Shown piece after piece: positions 25,662-35,680 of a stretch of 64,000 bases of DNA (position 1 is the first letter of the stretch; every line of letters begins with the position of its first letter). The stretch covers positions 77,128 through 141,127 of the forward strand of contig CAZYIE010000003.1 in NCBI GenBank assembly GCA_964646755.1, written 5' to 3'. Under the pieces are notes generated by a model. It was not told the origin of the DNA, did no database searches, and was given only the letters and a program-made list of their open reading frames with translations. A program made the translations under genes and the position numbers. The stretch is from MVRV01 sp964646755 (GTDB lineage Bacteria; Desulfobacterota; Syntrophia; Syntrophales; Smithellaceae).

Positions 25662-26531
25662 ATGTACGAAAGTGACGCTGATAAAACAAAAGAAGCCATG
25701 CAGGCTATGATGAAAAAAGGACCGACAAAATTAATAATGATTATTGGTGCTATTATTTTTATCCTGATTTTCTTCAGACCTTGGGTACAGGTCGGCGCAG
25801 GACAAAGAGGGATCGTTCTTAATTTCGGAGCCGTGCAAAAGAAAGTTCTGGAGGAAGGTTTGCATCTTCGCATACCGGTGATGCAGGAGATCGCGCTGAT
25901 GGATGTGAAAGTTCAGAAAGCCGAGACGGATGCGGCCGCAGCTTCAGCTGATCTGCAGGATGTTACATCCCGCGTAGCCCTGAATTATCATATCGTTCCC
26001 GATCAGGCTAATACCGTCTATCAGAAGATTGGTGTCCAGTTCAAGGAGCGTATCATCGACCCTGCCATTCTGGAGGTCGTCAAGGCCGTAACTGCCAAGT
26101 ACACGGCAGAGGAGCTTATAACCAAGAGGCCGGCCGTCAGTGAGGCAATGCGACGGAATCTTATGGAGAGACTCATCGTAAACAATATTGCCGTTGACGC
26201 CTTTTCCATTGTGACCTTCAGTTTTTCAAAGGTTTTCACCGAGGCCATCGAATCCAAACAAACAGCAGAGCAGCTGGCCCTGAAAGCAAAAAGAGACCTC
26301 GACAGGATAAAGATCGAAGCGGAACAAAAGATCACTGCGGCCCGGGCGGAAGCAGAGTCGCTCCGATTACAGAGAGCAAACATTTCGACGGACTTGATAG
26401 AACTTCGGAAAATTGAAGCCAATATGAAAGCCATCGAAAAATGGAACGGAATACTTCCCCAGGTAACAGGTGGAGGAGCGATTCCCATGATCGGTCTGGG
26501 AGGCGACACAAGTAAAAAGACCAAACCATAG
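25662..26531 (+). CDS. Prohibitin/SPFH (band 7) membrane protein
   Basis: The 289 residues have one N-terminal membrane helix (LIMIIGAIIFILIFFRPW, about 22-40), then the SPFH domain beginning QVGAGQRGIVLNFGAVQKKVLEEGLHLRIPVMQEI and VTSRVALNYHIVPDQANTVYQKIG. An alanine/glutamate-rich coiled coil (LALKAKRDLDRIKIEAEQKITAARAEAESLRLQ) leads to the glycine-rich end. This is the prohibitin layout: ring-forming scaffold in the inner membrane, often guarding FtsH-type proteolysis. No partner is encoded nearby. Ribosome site AAGGAGG; single gene. Confidence 0.88.
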   Translation: MYESDADKTKEAMQAMMKKGPTKLIMIIGAIIFILIFFRPWVQVGAGQRGIVLNFGAVQKKVLEEGLHLRIPVMQEIALMDVKVQKAETDAAAASADLQDVTSRVALNYHIVPDQANTVYQKIGVQFKERIIDPAILEVVKAVTAKYTAEELITKRPAVSEAMRRNLMERLIVNNIAVDAFSIVTFSFSKVFTEAIESKQTAEQLALKAKRDLDRIKIEAEQKITAARAEAESLRLQRANISTDLIELRKIEANMKAIEKWNGILPQVTGGGAIPMIGLGGDTSKKTKP

Positions 26532-26617
26532 AAAAACCGGCGATATTTATCTTCTACCTGAAATAAGCGTTAAGTATTATTATTTTGCCTGGAAAGATAA
26601 GCGTGGATTCACCAGAA

Positions 26618-26664
26618 CATTTGCATCCGGAGCGTATTGCTCTAATACGCTCCGGATGCAAATG
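26618..26664. repeat. Perfect 21-bp inverted repeat with 5-base loop between convergent genes
   Basis: Arm 26618-26638 (starting CATTTGCATCCGGAGCG) is exactly complementary to 26644-26664, with loop GCTCT. No T-run follows on either side, so it is not a standard intrinsic terminator, yet it sits midway between the convergent SPFH and DUF2784 genes. It may end transcription with Rho, stabilise mRNA 3' ends, or mark an old mobile element. Confidence 0.9.
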
Positions 26665-26699
26665 ATGATACCAGTAAATAATTTTATCAACTGACCGGG

Positions 26700-27083
26700 C
26701 TACAAAGCTGCGTTTTTTGATTTACGCATCCTTTTTTTTTGCAGGAAAAGAATGTAAAATACAAGATTGACAGCTATGACCACAACACCAAAAACATATT
26801 GCATCGCAGCAGTCAGGTTTTCCGGGTATATTAACGGCAGAAGATAGTACTCGATAAAATCACCGTGGTAAGCCGCACCACCTCCGCGCTGTCTCAGATA
26901 ATTCTCCAGAGGTGTCAGAGGACAAACCCAACCGCTCAATTCAACTGTTGCTCCCCAGACGGCCGCAGGCAGATGCACCCAAGCCAGCCAGGGTCGGCGA
27001 ATGAGGAATATCCCGCCGATTACAACAAACACGATAAACAGGAAGTGCACCACAACGAGCGCATCGGCAAGAAACTGGTACAT
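26700..27083 (-). CDS. DUF2784 family membrane protein
   Basis: The 127 residues start MYQFLADALVVVHFLFIVFVVIGGIFL and contain the family core WLAWVHLPAAVWGATVELSGWVCPLTPLENYLRQRGG, followed by two more hydrophobic stretches and a basic tail (LQKKRMRKSKN). This matches DUF2784 over its whole length. About four membrane helices; function unknown. GGAGG ribosome site. No operon partners. Confidence 0.85.
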   Translation of the reverse strand: MYQFLADALVVVHFLFIVFVVIGGIFLIRRPWLAWVHLPAAVWGATVELSGWVCPLTPLENYLRQRGGGAAYHGDFIEYYLLPLIYPENLTAAMQYVFGVVVIAVNLVFYILFLQKKRMRKSKNAAL

Positions 27084-27281
27084 ATCGCCTCCAAAGAGCG
27101 TGAAATATCCCGAAATGCTTCTGATACTTTATGTGACCGAATCTATAATTGACTTTACAGACAATGTCCAATTAAGTCCTGTCTTAACAAGCATAACACC
27201 TACAACTACACACCTTTGAGTCTGGAATTGGAGTGAGGATTGCCAGTTGTTAACTACTGTATTTCAGAAGCATCGAATTTG

Positions 27282-30200
27282 TTACGAAATCGGTATTTCC
27301 CTATCATCCAGTACCTCTCGAACAACCCGCGCAAGTTCCTTCTTTGTGAGCGGTTTCATGCAGTAGGCTTTTATTCCTAGAGACTTGGCCTGTTCTTCCA
27401 TACCTGGTTCCCGTATTCCTGAACAGATAATTATCGGGATGTCCGGACGAATCTTCAGAATTTTCCGGGAGAGCACGATACCTGTCATTTTCGGGATGGT
27501 CATGTCTGTGATTACAAGGTCGAAGCGCTGCGGTGCGGTGGCAAACAGATCCAATGCCTCTAAACTGCTCGTGATGCCCGTTACCTCATAACCAAGGGAA
27601 GAGAGCATGCGTGTGCCCAAATTAACCAGAGTTCTTTCATCGTCTACAAAGAGAATTTGCTCTTTACCTCCGATGCTGATTCCGGATATGTTCCCAATAT
27701 TGACCGCTTCATGGATAATCCTGGGCAAATAGACATTAAAAGTTGCGCCTTCATCCACTTTGCTCTCCACATTGATAACGCCGTCATGGCTCTTGACAAT
27801 ACCATATACGACGGACAAGCCCAGACCGGTTCCTTCGTCCTTGGTTTTAGTTGTAAAAAAGGGATCAAAGATACGCTTGATGTTATCAGGGTCGATACCG
27901 TGACCAGTATCGCCGATAGTTAACTTGATGTAATGCCCCGGTTGTAGTTCAGAATTATTTGATAGATCGCCTTCGGCTAGCTCCATTGTAGAGAGCTCTA
28001 TCTTCAGTTTACCACCTGTCTGCTTCATAGCATGGGCGGCGTTTGTGCACAAATTCATGATAATCTGATGCATCTGTGTATGATCTGCCAGAATAGTGCA
28101 GGATTCGTTCGTCAAATGCTGGTCTATCTCAATAGTGGTCGGAATGGATGACCGGAGAAATTTAATAGCTTCCTTCAGTAGAATTTTGATGTCCAGAGGT
28201 TTCTTGTCCTGGTCGTCCTGCCTACTGAAGGTCAGGATTTGCTTTACAAGATCTTTGGCGCGCTCTGCCCCTTTCAGAGTTTCTTGTAAATATTCTTGAT
28301 ATTCTTTGTTCTGATTTTCATCAATAGCCATTTCAGTGTAGCCGATGATAGCCCCCAGAATATTATTGAAGTCATGAGCGATACCTCCGGCCAGGGTACC
28401 GATGGCCTCCATCTTCTGAGACTGAAAAAGTTGGCTTTCGAGCTTGGCCCTCTCCACATCGGCCCGTTTCCGCTCGGAGATGTCGCTGCTGTTTACTATC
28501 ATTCCAACAACTTCTCCTGCATCATCGAATAAGGGATGGCCCGAAGAACGGATCCAGATATAGTGCCCATCTTTATGCTGGTAACGGTACTCAACATCGC
28601 GGACTGTTTTCGTGCGAATTCCCTCCACGTAATCAGCTGCCACGCTCTCCCGGTCATCGGGATGAACTCGGTCAAATACAGACCGTCCGATTATATCCTC
28701 CGGATTATCCCCAAATATCTTCTTGTGGGCAGGCCCGATATATTTGAATATACCATGAGCATCAATCTCACTCACAATATCACTCATATTCTCGGTTATT
28801 CGCCGATATTTCTCCTCGCTCACGATCAACGCATCTTTCGCCCGCTTGCTGTCAGAAACATCAATAAAGCTCTCAATATAACAATCCCTTCCCTTAATGT
28901 TAATAGGATAAACTGTTTTCAGAATGTCCTTTTGCTGTCCTTCAGCGCAGAGCAGCTTACGTTCAGAGTGATCGACATTTTGACCAAGATCTTTGACCGG
29001 ACATTTGCCTACCTGTGCAGGGCATACCAACGAGTGGCAGATCTGACCAATAATATTCTCTTTGGGCAACCCGGTCATTTCTATGGCAGTCGGATTCGCA
29101 TCAATAATTATCTGAGTATCTTTATCGATGATGATAATCCCGGTTCCTACGGTATCGAAGATTGCTTGTAGCTTAGTCTCGCTATCCCTCAAGGATTCCT
29201 CCGCTTGCTTGCGGTCGGTGATGTCGCGATGTGTAGAAAGAAAAATATCCTGATTGCCTATACGCATTTTGTCAATATTCAGTAAAGCCCAGTAAGCCGA
29301 ACCATCCTTACGCTTTAGTTCCACTTCATGATCACAAACCACGCCAGTTTCCGTTGCGAGTTTTAAAATTAAATCTCGATCACCTGGATGCATATATGTG
29401 TCGCGGGCGTTTATTGTCTTTAATTCCTCGATGCTGTAACCTGTGAATTTTATCGTTGCCGGGTTAGCATCCAAAAGATGACCATCCAGTGTTGTTATCC
29501 CGATACCCACCGGTGAGGCATCGAAAATCAAGCGGAACTTCTCTTCACTCTTACCCAGCGCTTCTTCCGCCAGCTTGTGTTCGCTGATGTCCTTGAAGAA
29601 TCCTTCAACACCAAGTATATGGCCGCCTTCATCATGGTAATAACGACTGTTTGCCGATATCGGTATCGTACTTCCGTCTTTGCGCTTTAGAACAACCTCG
29701 TAATCACGGACCAGACCAGTTTTATTCAGTTCGGATAATACTTTTTCTCTTTCTTCCGGGTTCAGATAGAGATCTGTTGCCACATTCTTACCCAGGATTT
29801 CATCCAATGAGTCATATCCGAAAATAGATAAGCCGGAGGGACTGAACATGATAATATTCCCATCTATATCAGTCCGGTAATATGCATCAATGACGTTTTC
29901 AATGATTCCCCGGTAGTGTTCTTCACTATCAATAAGCGCCTGCTCTGCCTTCTTGCGTTCTGTTATGTCCGTTAACATGTTGAGAGTAGCCGGCCTTTCA
30001 TTCCATTGTATCTTTCGTGCAGAAAGACACAGCCACCTAGTTTCTTCCACACTACTAATAACCCTGAAGTCGTATGCATCTGGAACATTCTCGCCGGCCA
30101 ATCTCTTTTTATAGCGTTCAAAAACAAGATTTTTGTCTTCCGGGTGAATGAAATCAACGAAAGCCTTTCCAATAATCTCTCCGATCGGTAGGGCAAGAAT

Positions 30201-31214
30201 ATCCTCTAGTTTATCGTTCGCAAAGGCAATTTTGTTATCTTGTGCAATAAGTATGGCCTCGTTTGCCTTCTCCACGAGGGTACGGTACCTCTCTTCGCTT
30301 TCCCGCAGAGCATTATCTCTTTGAATAATTTTATTGGTCGCTTTTTTTACTTGTTGCCGCAGAAGCACGATAAAAGAAAAAGCAACTAAAATTGCAACTC
30401 CAAATATAATCAAAGCATTTATTAACCAGCGCGGTATAACCTTTACAGTACCAGGCGGGCCATGTAGCCATTTTGTTTTTGCTTGGTTCAAAACCGATTT
30501 TTCCTGATTTTCCCATTCGGCCAGATACTTATCTAAAAGTAACAGTAAAACCTGATTTCTGCCTTTTGTAACGGTAAAGTAATAATTTAATGGATTAAAG
30601 ACAACACCGGTTGATCTCAACCCGAATTCACCTATTTTTGCATTTCCATAAGTTACATCGGCAATGCCGGCATCAACTTTTTTCTCAGCAACTGCTTTAA
30701 AAACATCATCATAAGTTGCAAGTTCTATAAACTGGCAGGTGATATTAAATTTCGAGACTAATTCCTGAAAGTTTTTGGTAATAATGTCGCCTTTAGCCAC
30801 ACCGATTTTTTTACCGTAAATATCTAATATGCCATTTATCTTTGTTGAATCTAAGGCATATAAATCACCCCAGATTGTCAAAAGCGGATTTTTGCCGTAA
30901 TCTATGTAAGGTATTCTCTCTTCTAAATAACCGGCACCTGGCAGCAAATCAATTTTACCGGATTTTATTCGCTCCAAACTATCGTTCCAGGTGCCAAACA
31001 CATATTCAAAACGGATATTTTCTTTTCTACCAATTTCTGTCAGAAGATCAACGTAAAAACCTTTAATAACTCCGTTTGTATCTTTGAAGATTAACGGATA
31101 ACTATCAAAAGCACCGACTTTAACCAGTCGAGTCTCCGCAGCAAACGAGTGCTGAACAGGCAGCAGCATTATTATTACTGCAAATATAAATAGGTATAAA
31201 AAAAGTTTCTTCAT
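27282..31214 (-). CDS. Hybrid sensor histidine kinase: periplasmic solute-binding domain, five PAS, kinase, receiver
   Basis: The 1310 residues run as follows: signal/anchor (1-26); an SBP_bac_3-type ligand-binding domain (about 30-255, VKVGAFDSYPLIFKDTNGVIKGFYVDLL); membrane helix about 265-290; five PAS modules, each opening with an SEE-YR or SE-K linker; HisKA with phospho-His about residue 946 (GGIAHDFNN); an HATPase domain (MNLCTNAAHAM, DTGHGIDP, GTGLGLSVVYG); and a receiver with phospho-Asp about 1236 (LVITDMTIP). PAS4 has a cysteine cluster (CHSLVCPAQVGKCP) that could bind metal or sense redox. It probably senses an amino acid or similar small ligand in the periplasm. No response regulator gene is adjacent. 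Confidence 0.92.
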   Translation of the reverse strand: MKKLFLYLFIFAVIIMLLPVQHSFAAETRLVKVGAFDSYPLIFKDTNGVIKGFYVDLLTEIGRKENIRFEYVFGTWNDSLERIKSGKIDLLPGAGYLEERIPYIDYGKNPLLTIWGDLYALDSTKINGILDIYGKKIGVAKGDIITKNFQELVSKFNITCQFIELATYDDVFKAVAEKKVDAGIADVTYGNAKIGEFGLRSTGVVFNPLNYYFTVTKGRNQVLLLLLDKYLAEWENQEKSVLNQAKTKWLHGPPGTVKVIPRWLINALIIFGVAILVAFSFIVLLRQQVKKATNKIIQRDNALRESEERYRTLVEKANEAILIAQDNKIAFANDKLEDILALPIGEIIGKAFVDFIHPEDKNLVFERYKKRLAGENVPDAYDFRVISSVEETRWLCLSARKIQWNERPATLNMLTDITERKKAEQALIDSEEHYRGIIENVIDAYYRTDIDGNIIMFSPSGLSIFGYDSLDEILGKNVATDLYLNPEEREKVLSELNKTGLVRDYEVVLKRKDGSTIPISANSRYYHDEGGHILGVEGFFKDISEHKLAEEALGKSEEKFRLIFDASPVGIGITTLDGHLLDANPATIKFTGYSIEELKTINARDTYMHPGDRDLILKLATETGVVCDHEVELKRKDGSAYWALLNIDKMRIGNQDIFLSTHRDITDRKQAEESLRDSETKLQAIFDTVGTGIIIIDKDTQIIIDANPTAIEMTGLPKENIIGQICHSLVCPAQVGKCPVKDLGQNVDHSERKLLCAEGQQKDILKTVYPINIKGRDCYIESFIDVSDSKRAKDALIVSEEKYRRITENMSDIVSEIDAHGIFKYIGPAHKKIFGDNPEDIIGRSVFDRVHPDDRESVAADYVEGIRTKTVRDVEYRYQHKDGHYIWIRSSGHPLFDDAGEVVGMIVNSSDISERKRADVERAKLESQLFQSQKMEAIGTLAGGIAHDFNNILGAIIGYTEMAIDENQNKEYQEYLQETLKGAERAKDLVKQILTFSRQDDQDKKPLDIKILLKEAIKFLRSSIPTTIEIDQHLTNESCTILADHTQMHQIIMNLCTNAAHAMKQTGGKLKIELSTMELAEGDLSNNSELQPGHYIKLTIGDTGHGIDPDNIKRIFDPFFTTKTKDEGTGLGLSVVYGIVKSHDGVINVESKVDEGATFNVYLPRIIHEAVNIGNISGISIGGKEQILFVDDERTLVNLGTRMLSSLGYEVTGITSSLEALDLFATAPQRFDLVITDMTIPKMTGIVLSRKILKIRPDIPIIICSGIREPGMEEQAKSLGIKAYCMKPLTKKELARVVREVLDDREIPIS

Positions 31215-31383
31215 TCTTGAACACCTTCAATAACTGGCACAAGCCCTATCATAATCTACAAATAAATAGACCAATTTCCCAAGAATATCATGTGACGGAA
31301 AAGCTTTCTTCGCCTGTAAGGCACGTCCGACTATTATGCTGAGAGTCAATGATGACAGTTTGCAACAATGAATATTCCGCGTT

Positions 31384-34300
31384 CTATTTTTTGCCCAGTT
31401 CCTTTTTCACGGCCAGCCCCAGCTTCTCCTGAACATAGGGCTTTTTCACATATTCACCTGCTCCCAGTGCCTGCGCATCATGCACTCGATCAGATTCCGA
31501 AAAACCGCTGACAATAATTGCCTTCTGCTGTGGTTTTATCTTCAGGATACTCTTATAAGTGTCCAAACCGTCCATGCCGGGGTCCATAATCATGTCCAAA
31601 ACTATTATGTCGGCTTTGTTCTGCTTTAAGTATTCTATGGCTTCTTCGCCGCTGGCAACGCTCGTAACTGTGTAGTTAAGTTTCTTGAGCATTGCCGTCG
31701 CCAGATCACGCTGACCCTTCACATCATCCACTATTAATATGGATTCTCCGTTGCCCATGAGCTCAGACATGGATACAGATGAAGTTTCTTTGGTGAGATC
31801 TTCTCTGGTTACCGGAAAATAGATGGTGAAGGTGGTCCCTTTTCCTTCCAGGCTGTTAACATCTATATATCCCTGATGATCCTTTACCGTTCCCCAAACA
31901 ACAGCCAGTCCCAATCCTGTTCCGCTTCTACCCATTATCTTCTTGGTGTAAAACGGTTCAAAGATACGTTTCAGGTCTGATTCTGATATTCCTTCGCCTG
32001 TATCGGAGACGGATAAAACAACATAATCTCCCTCCCGGATATTGTCATAGCCGGATATAGGTTTGTCCAGATACTGATTAGTCGTCTTAATGCTGATTTT
32101 ACCGCCTTTGGGCATGGCTTCGCTTGCATTGGAAACCAGGTTCATCAGCGTTTTCTGTATATGAACAGGTGATGCGGAGATATTGAGCAGATCAGTTTCC
32201 AGATCGGTCTTGATTTGTACAGATGTATGGTTGGCATGGATGTTCTCCCATTCCGGTGATTTATTGAAATCAAGGATGAGTCTGTTCACATTGATGACTT
32301 TTCTGCCGGTGACACCTCTTCTGGCCAGAGTCAGCAAATCCTGCACGATGGCCGCCGCCTTCTGGCCGCCTTCCATAATACTTTGCAGGTCTTCCCGTAT
32401 TGGGTTTTTCTCGTCTATATCACCAAGAACCATTTCCGCATAACCGACAACTATACCCAGGACATTATTCAGATCATGAGCGACACCGCCGGCCAGCAGT
32501 CCTAGGGCTTCCATCTTCTCGGCACGTTGCAGGCGCTCTTCCAGTGCCTGCTTTTCTTCCTCGGCGCGCTTGCGGTCGGTGATGTCATGAGCAACAACAT
32601 CGGAAGCAACCGCGTGGCCTTCCGCATCGTAAATCATCTTATTGTTCAAATGAAGAAATATTTTCTTTCCGTTCTTATCGACTATTTCATATTCTACTGT
32701 CTCTGGCACTTTTTCCCCCAGAGACATTTTTCTCATGCGCTCCAAAAACAGTTTTTTGCTCTCTTCCGTCAAAATATCGTATGGACTTAATGAGAGTATT
32801 TCTTCGTAGCTGTAGCCAAGATATTCACGCAAAACATCATTCACTTTTACAAATTTTCCATTACGGAAATCAACCCGATATATGGCCGAAGGAGCGTTTT
32901 CAAACAGTTGACGATAACTCGCCTCGCTCTCCCGCAGTAATTCTTCCGCCTTCTTGCGGTCGGTGATGTCGATATTTAATCCAATCATCTGACTAGGCTT
33001 ACCTTCCTCATCACAGAGAACAATCCCGTTCGCCTTAATGTAGATCACCGTCCCGTCAGGACGTAGGACACGGAATTCCGTGTCAAAATCCCGTTCCCCA
33101 CGCAATGCGGCTTGGCATTCCTCGATGGCCCTCGAATAATCATCAGGATGCAGTCCTTGTTCCCAGGCTTCAACTCCTCCGTGGAAATTCTCATGTGTGA
33201 GTCCGTAAAGTTCCAACATACGGTCATCCCAAATCATTTCCTTCGTCTGAAGGTTCCAGTCCCAGACACCTGCTTTTGCAGAGGAAGTGGCAAGCTGAAG
33301 ACGTCTGGTGATTTCGCGGAGCTTTTCTTCGGCCTGTTTGCGATCATTGATCAGGGTGTTAAAGCTTGTAAGTAGTTGGCCAATCTCGTTATGTTCAATT
33401 ATGGGTATATTATGCAACGGCAATTCTCTCTTTGCAATCTTCAAGATAAGTTCGCTGGCGGCTGATACTGGTTTCAGCGCTTGCCTGATTATAATCCACG
33501 CCACCAAGCAGCTGATGAGCGCCAGGCCAAACGCAACGAAGTATACAAAACTTTTCATTTCACGAATTGGTGCAAAGGCCATTTCCGTGGGCATTCCAAC
33601 ACGAACAAACCAGCCGGCCGATGGAATCTGCTTTGCAGACAAAAATATTCGCGTGCCTCTTATATTGACTGTATTTCCGGACCCTTCATAGCCAGTCATA
33701 AATCGATCAAATAGAGGATTGCGACCGGTCTCAGGCGTTGGAGTCATGTTCCTGGTTGCATCACTTCCAATGATATGCATGTGGTATTTGGGAGATGATA
33801 ATAGGAGTCCGTCGGGAAAGTCCTTGTATATGGAGTTCTTAAAAGTTCCCAATAATATTGGGTCAGACAATAGTGTAAAACCAACCAAGACGGCAGTAAG
33901 CTCACCAGTTGAGCTTAAAATAGGGACAGCAAAACTAATAATCGGCTTATTAGAAAATCTACCAATTCTTGGCTTACCTACTGTTGGTTTTTTAGTGGCT
34001 ACTACTTCTTGGAAATACTCCATTTCAATATATGATGCGTTCGATCGCCCCGGCAAACTTGGGTAATCGACAATTCCTTTACCTTTTTTGGAAATAACGA
34101 CCACCCCCGTCTGAAAAAAACTTGACAATAATCGATTGCTACGTAGGTATTCTTTTAACTTAACTGGGTTTTCTATGAGTTCAGGAGTTATGAGAGTTGC
34201 TATGGCATTTAGCGAATTTATGTGAAGCTTTACCTGGTTTTCGATAATGTCGGCAATATATGATGCGGCTGTAAACTGTTGTTTCTCAATCGTATTGATC

Positions 34301-34416
34301 ATATTGTGTTCCAAACGTTTTTCTATGAGAAACGCTAGTAAAGATATACTACATAAAAACAATAATAGTACTATGGCAGTTAATTTCGATTTCAAGCTTA
34401 AAGAAAAATTATGCAT
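31384..34416 (-). CDS. Hybrid sensor histidine kinase: dCache, HAMP, two PAS, kinase, receiver
   Basis: The 1010 residues have membrane helix 1 (about 12-30), a large extracytoplasmic dCache-type domain (about 35-295, with GRFSNKPIISFAVPI and WFVRVGMP), membrane helix 2 (VYFVAFGLALISCLVAWIII), HAMP (to about 372, EHNEIGQLLTSFN), PAS (AGVWDWNLQTKEMIWDD), PAS (LFENAPSAIYRVDF), HisKA with His about 647 (GGVAHDLNNVLG), HATPase (DTGEGISE, GTGLGLAVVWG) and receiver with Asp about 941 (IVLDMIMDPGMDG). The kinase-receiver half is nearly the same as that of the soluble kinase at 47276-50323, while the sensor halves differ. Input is probably a small organic ligand bound by the dCache domain. Confidence 0.93.
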   Translation of the reverse strand: MHNFSLSLKSKLTAIVLLLFLCSISLLAFLIEKRLEHNMINTIEKQQFTAASYIADIIENQVKLHINSLNAIATLITPELIENPVKLKEYLRSNRLLSSFFQTGVVVISKKGKGIVDYPSLPGRSNASYIEMEYFQEVVATKKPTVGKPRIGRFSNKPIISFAVPILSSTGELTAVLVGFTLLSDPILLGTFKNSIYKDFPDGLLLSSPKYHMHIIGSDATRNMTPTPETGRNPLFDRFMTGYEGSGNTVNIRGTRIFLSAKQIPSAGWFVRVGMPTEMAFAPIREMKSFVYFVAFGLALISCLVAWIIIRQALKPVSAASELILKIAKRELPLHNIPIIEHNEIGQLLTSFNTLINDRKQAEEKLREITRRLQLATSSAKAGVWDWNLQTKEMIWDDRMLELYGLTHENFHGGVEAWEQGLHPDDYSRAIEECQAALRGERDFDTEFRVLRPDGTVIYIKANGIVLCDEEGKPSQMIGLNIDITDRKKAEELLRESEASYRQLFENAPSAIYRVDFRNGKFVKVNDVLREYLGYSYEEILSLSPYDILTEESKKLFLERMRKMSLGEKVPETVEYEIVDKNGKKIFLHLNNKMIYDAEGHAVASDVVAHDITDRKRAEEEKQALEERLQRAEKMEALGLLAGGVAHDLNNVLGIVVGYAEMVLGDIDEKNPIREDLQSIMEGGQKAAAIVQDLLTLARRGVTGRKVINVNRLILDFNKSPEWENIHANHTSVQIKTDLETDLLNISASPVHIQKTLMNLVSNASEAMPKGGKISIKTTNQYLDKPISGYDNIREGDYVVLSVSDTGEGISESDLKRIFEPFYTKKIMGRSGTGLGLAVVWGTVKDHQGYIDVNSLEGKGTTFTIYFPVTREDLTKETSSVSMSELMGNGESILIVDDVKGQRDLATAMLKKLNYTVTSVASGEEAIEYLKQNKADIIVLDMIMDPGMDGLDTYKSILKIKPQQKAIIVSGFSESDRVHDAQALGAGEYVKKPYVQEKLGLAVKKELGKK

Positions 34417-34716
34417 AATACATTACCTTACTGAGGTTAATATAGCGATTAGCGGCTTTTTGAATATAGAAAGCCTGGTCTTCCATGTCAAGTAAATTGA
34501 CTGGTACTGAATGTAATGCATTTGGTCGATATTTGATGGCGAACTTAAATTATGTTTAGTACGCCTTCAAGTTCAGCATTTTCATCGAGGTTGACGTTTT
34601 AAAGACTTCAGTCAACTACAGCACTGCATCCGATTTAGACCGCTTGCCTTTTACCCTTGCGTCCCGGTTAAGAATAGACGGTCATTAGTTACACGTGGCG
34701 AGCTTTGAACTGGAAT

Positions 34717-35133
34717 TCAATATTCCTGAAACCCCGTTACATCAATCTTTCCTTGTCGACTGTGGAGAAAACTTCCTTCCTTTGCCGTATAGGTCGGTGG
34801 GTGCCCAGCTTCATAGGTTACCTTTATATTCCCGGCCTTCATAACGCAGAGGTTCTGGTGCAAGATAAATTTTGAATACCAAGAATGACAATCTATGCCA
34901 GTTTTACATACAAAGACTTGGCAGGTAGGTCCATGCCCATTATCCTGTCGAAAGTAAGCACCATTTGGCAACAAATAAGACATTACACCGCTAGTACACG
35001 ATATGCTGCTAATGTAATAGGGTGATGCAACACTTAGCGCTAGGTCGTGACAATCATTGGCTTCAGCTGTTAAAGGAACTACAAGACCCCCAAAAATTAT
35101 CGCTGCCATTAGTGCTCTAATCGCTGTTTTCAT
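34717..35133 (-). CDS. Small exported cysteine-containing protein, unknown
   Basis: The start is the ATG at 35131-35133, behind GGAGAG, which gives a clean signal peptide (MKTAIRALMAAIIFGGLVVPLTAEA). The mature part of about 113 residues has seven cysteines (ANDCHDLAL, SSISCTSG, GPTCQVFVCKTGIDC, HQNLCVMKAG), enough for three disulfides, and ends in a glycine/threonine-rich tail. No domain is recognised. It is the last of three adjacent genes for small exported proteins on the minus strand. I give no function. Confidence 0.65.
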   Translation of the reverse strand: MKTAIRALMAAIIFGGLVVPLTAEANDCHDLALSVASPYYISSISCTSGVMSYLLPNGAYFRQDNGHGPTCQVFVCKTGIDCHSWYSKFILHQNLCVMKAGNIKVTYEAGHPPTYTAKEGSFLHSRQGKIDVTGFQEY

Positions 35134-35178
35134 ATTCACTCTCCTGATAAATATCAAAATATCAAATGGCCAAATAAT

Positions 35179-35613
35179 CTATTTGGCGGAACGCACCGGG
35201 AGGGCCCGGTGGACGAAGGCGGACTGGGGATACCAAGTCTTAAAGCCACGGTCGAAATAGAAACAGAAGAAGGCCGCCTCGGAACGGTAGGTCTCCGATG
35301 ACCAAACAAGTGGACTGGTTTTCTTTATCACAGAACCATAGGCACCGCTGATATACAGCGCCTCCAACTCCCCAATAGTCGGCATCCGCCAGCCGGATTT
35401 ACCGCCTCCGCTATATCCATTACAATAGATCTGGGCATCAGACCAGTTAATATCCGAACCGTTGTCATGATCAGCCCACATCAGTCCTGTTTGCGTGTCC
35501 GTAACCGTGCCGTCTTTGTTGTTTACGAAACGATCCGCTGCTGTCGCATACTCTGCAGAAACAAAAGACCCCAAAAACAATAACAGACAAACCAAAACAA
35601 GAATCTTTTTCAT
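35179..35613 (-). CDS. Exported DUF1566 (Lcl-type) domain protein
   Basis: The 144 residues start with a signal peptide (MKKILVLVCLLLFLGSFVSAEYATA). The DUF1566 repeat-like unit follows: RFVNNKDGTVTDTQTGLMWADHDNG, INWSDAQIYCNGYSGGGKSGWRMPTIGELEALY, and the ending VWSSETY...FCFYFDRGF...RALPVRSAK. The family is found in secreted and surface proteins, including the collagen-like Lcl adhesin of Legionella, but its role is not defined. AAAGGAGAG ribosome site. It lies between two other small exported proteins. Confidence 0.85.
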   Translation of the reverse strand: MKKILVLVCLLLFLGSFVSAEYATAADRFVNNKDGTVTDTQTGLMWADHDNGSDINWSDAQIYCNGYSGGGKSGWRMPTIGELEALYISGAYGSVIKKTSPLVWSSETYRSEAAFFCFYFDRGFKTWYPQSAFVHRALPVRSAK

Positions 35614-35680
35614 TATGATCTCTCCTTTTCTTTATTGATCCTGGAGGCATTGTTACCACAACCGTAATCTCTAGCGTCAT

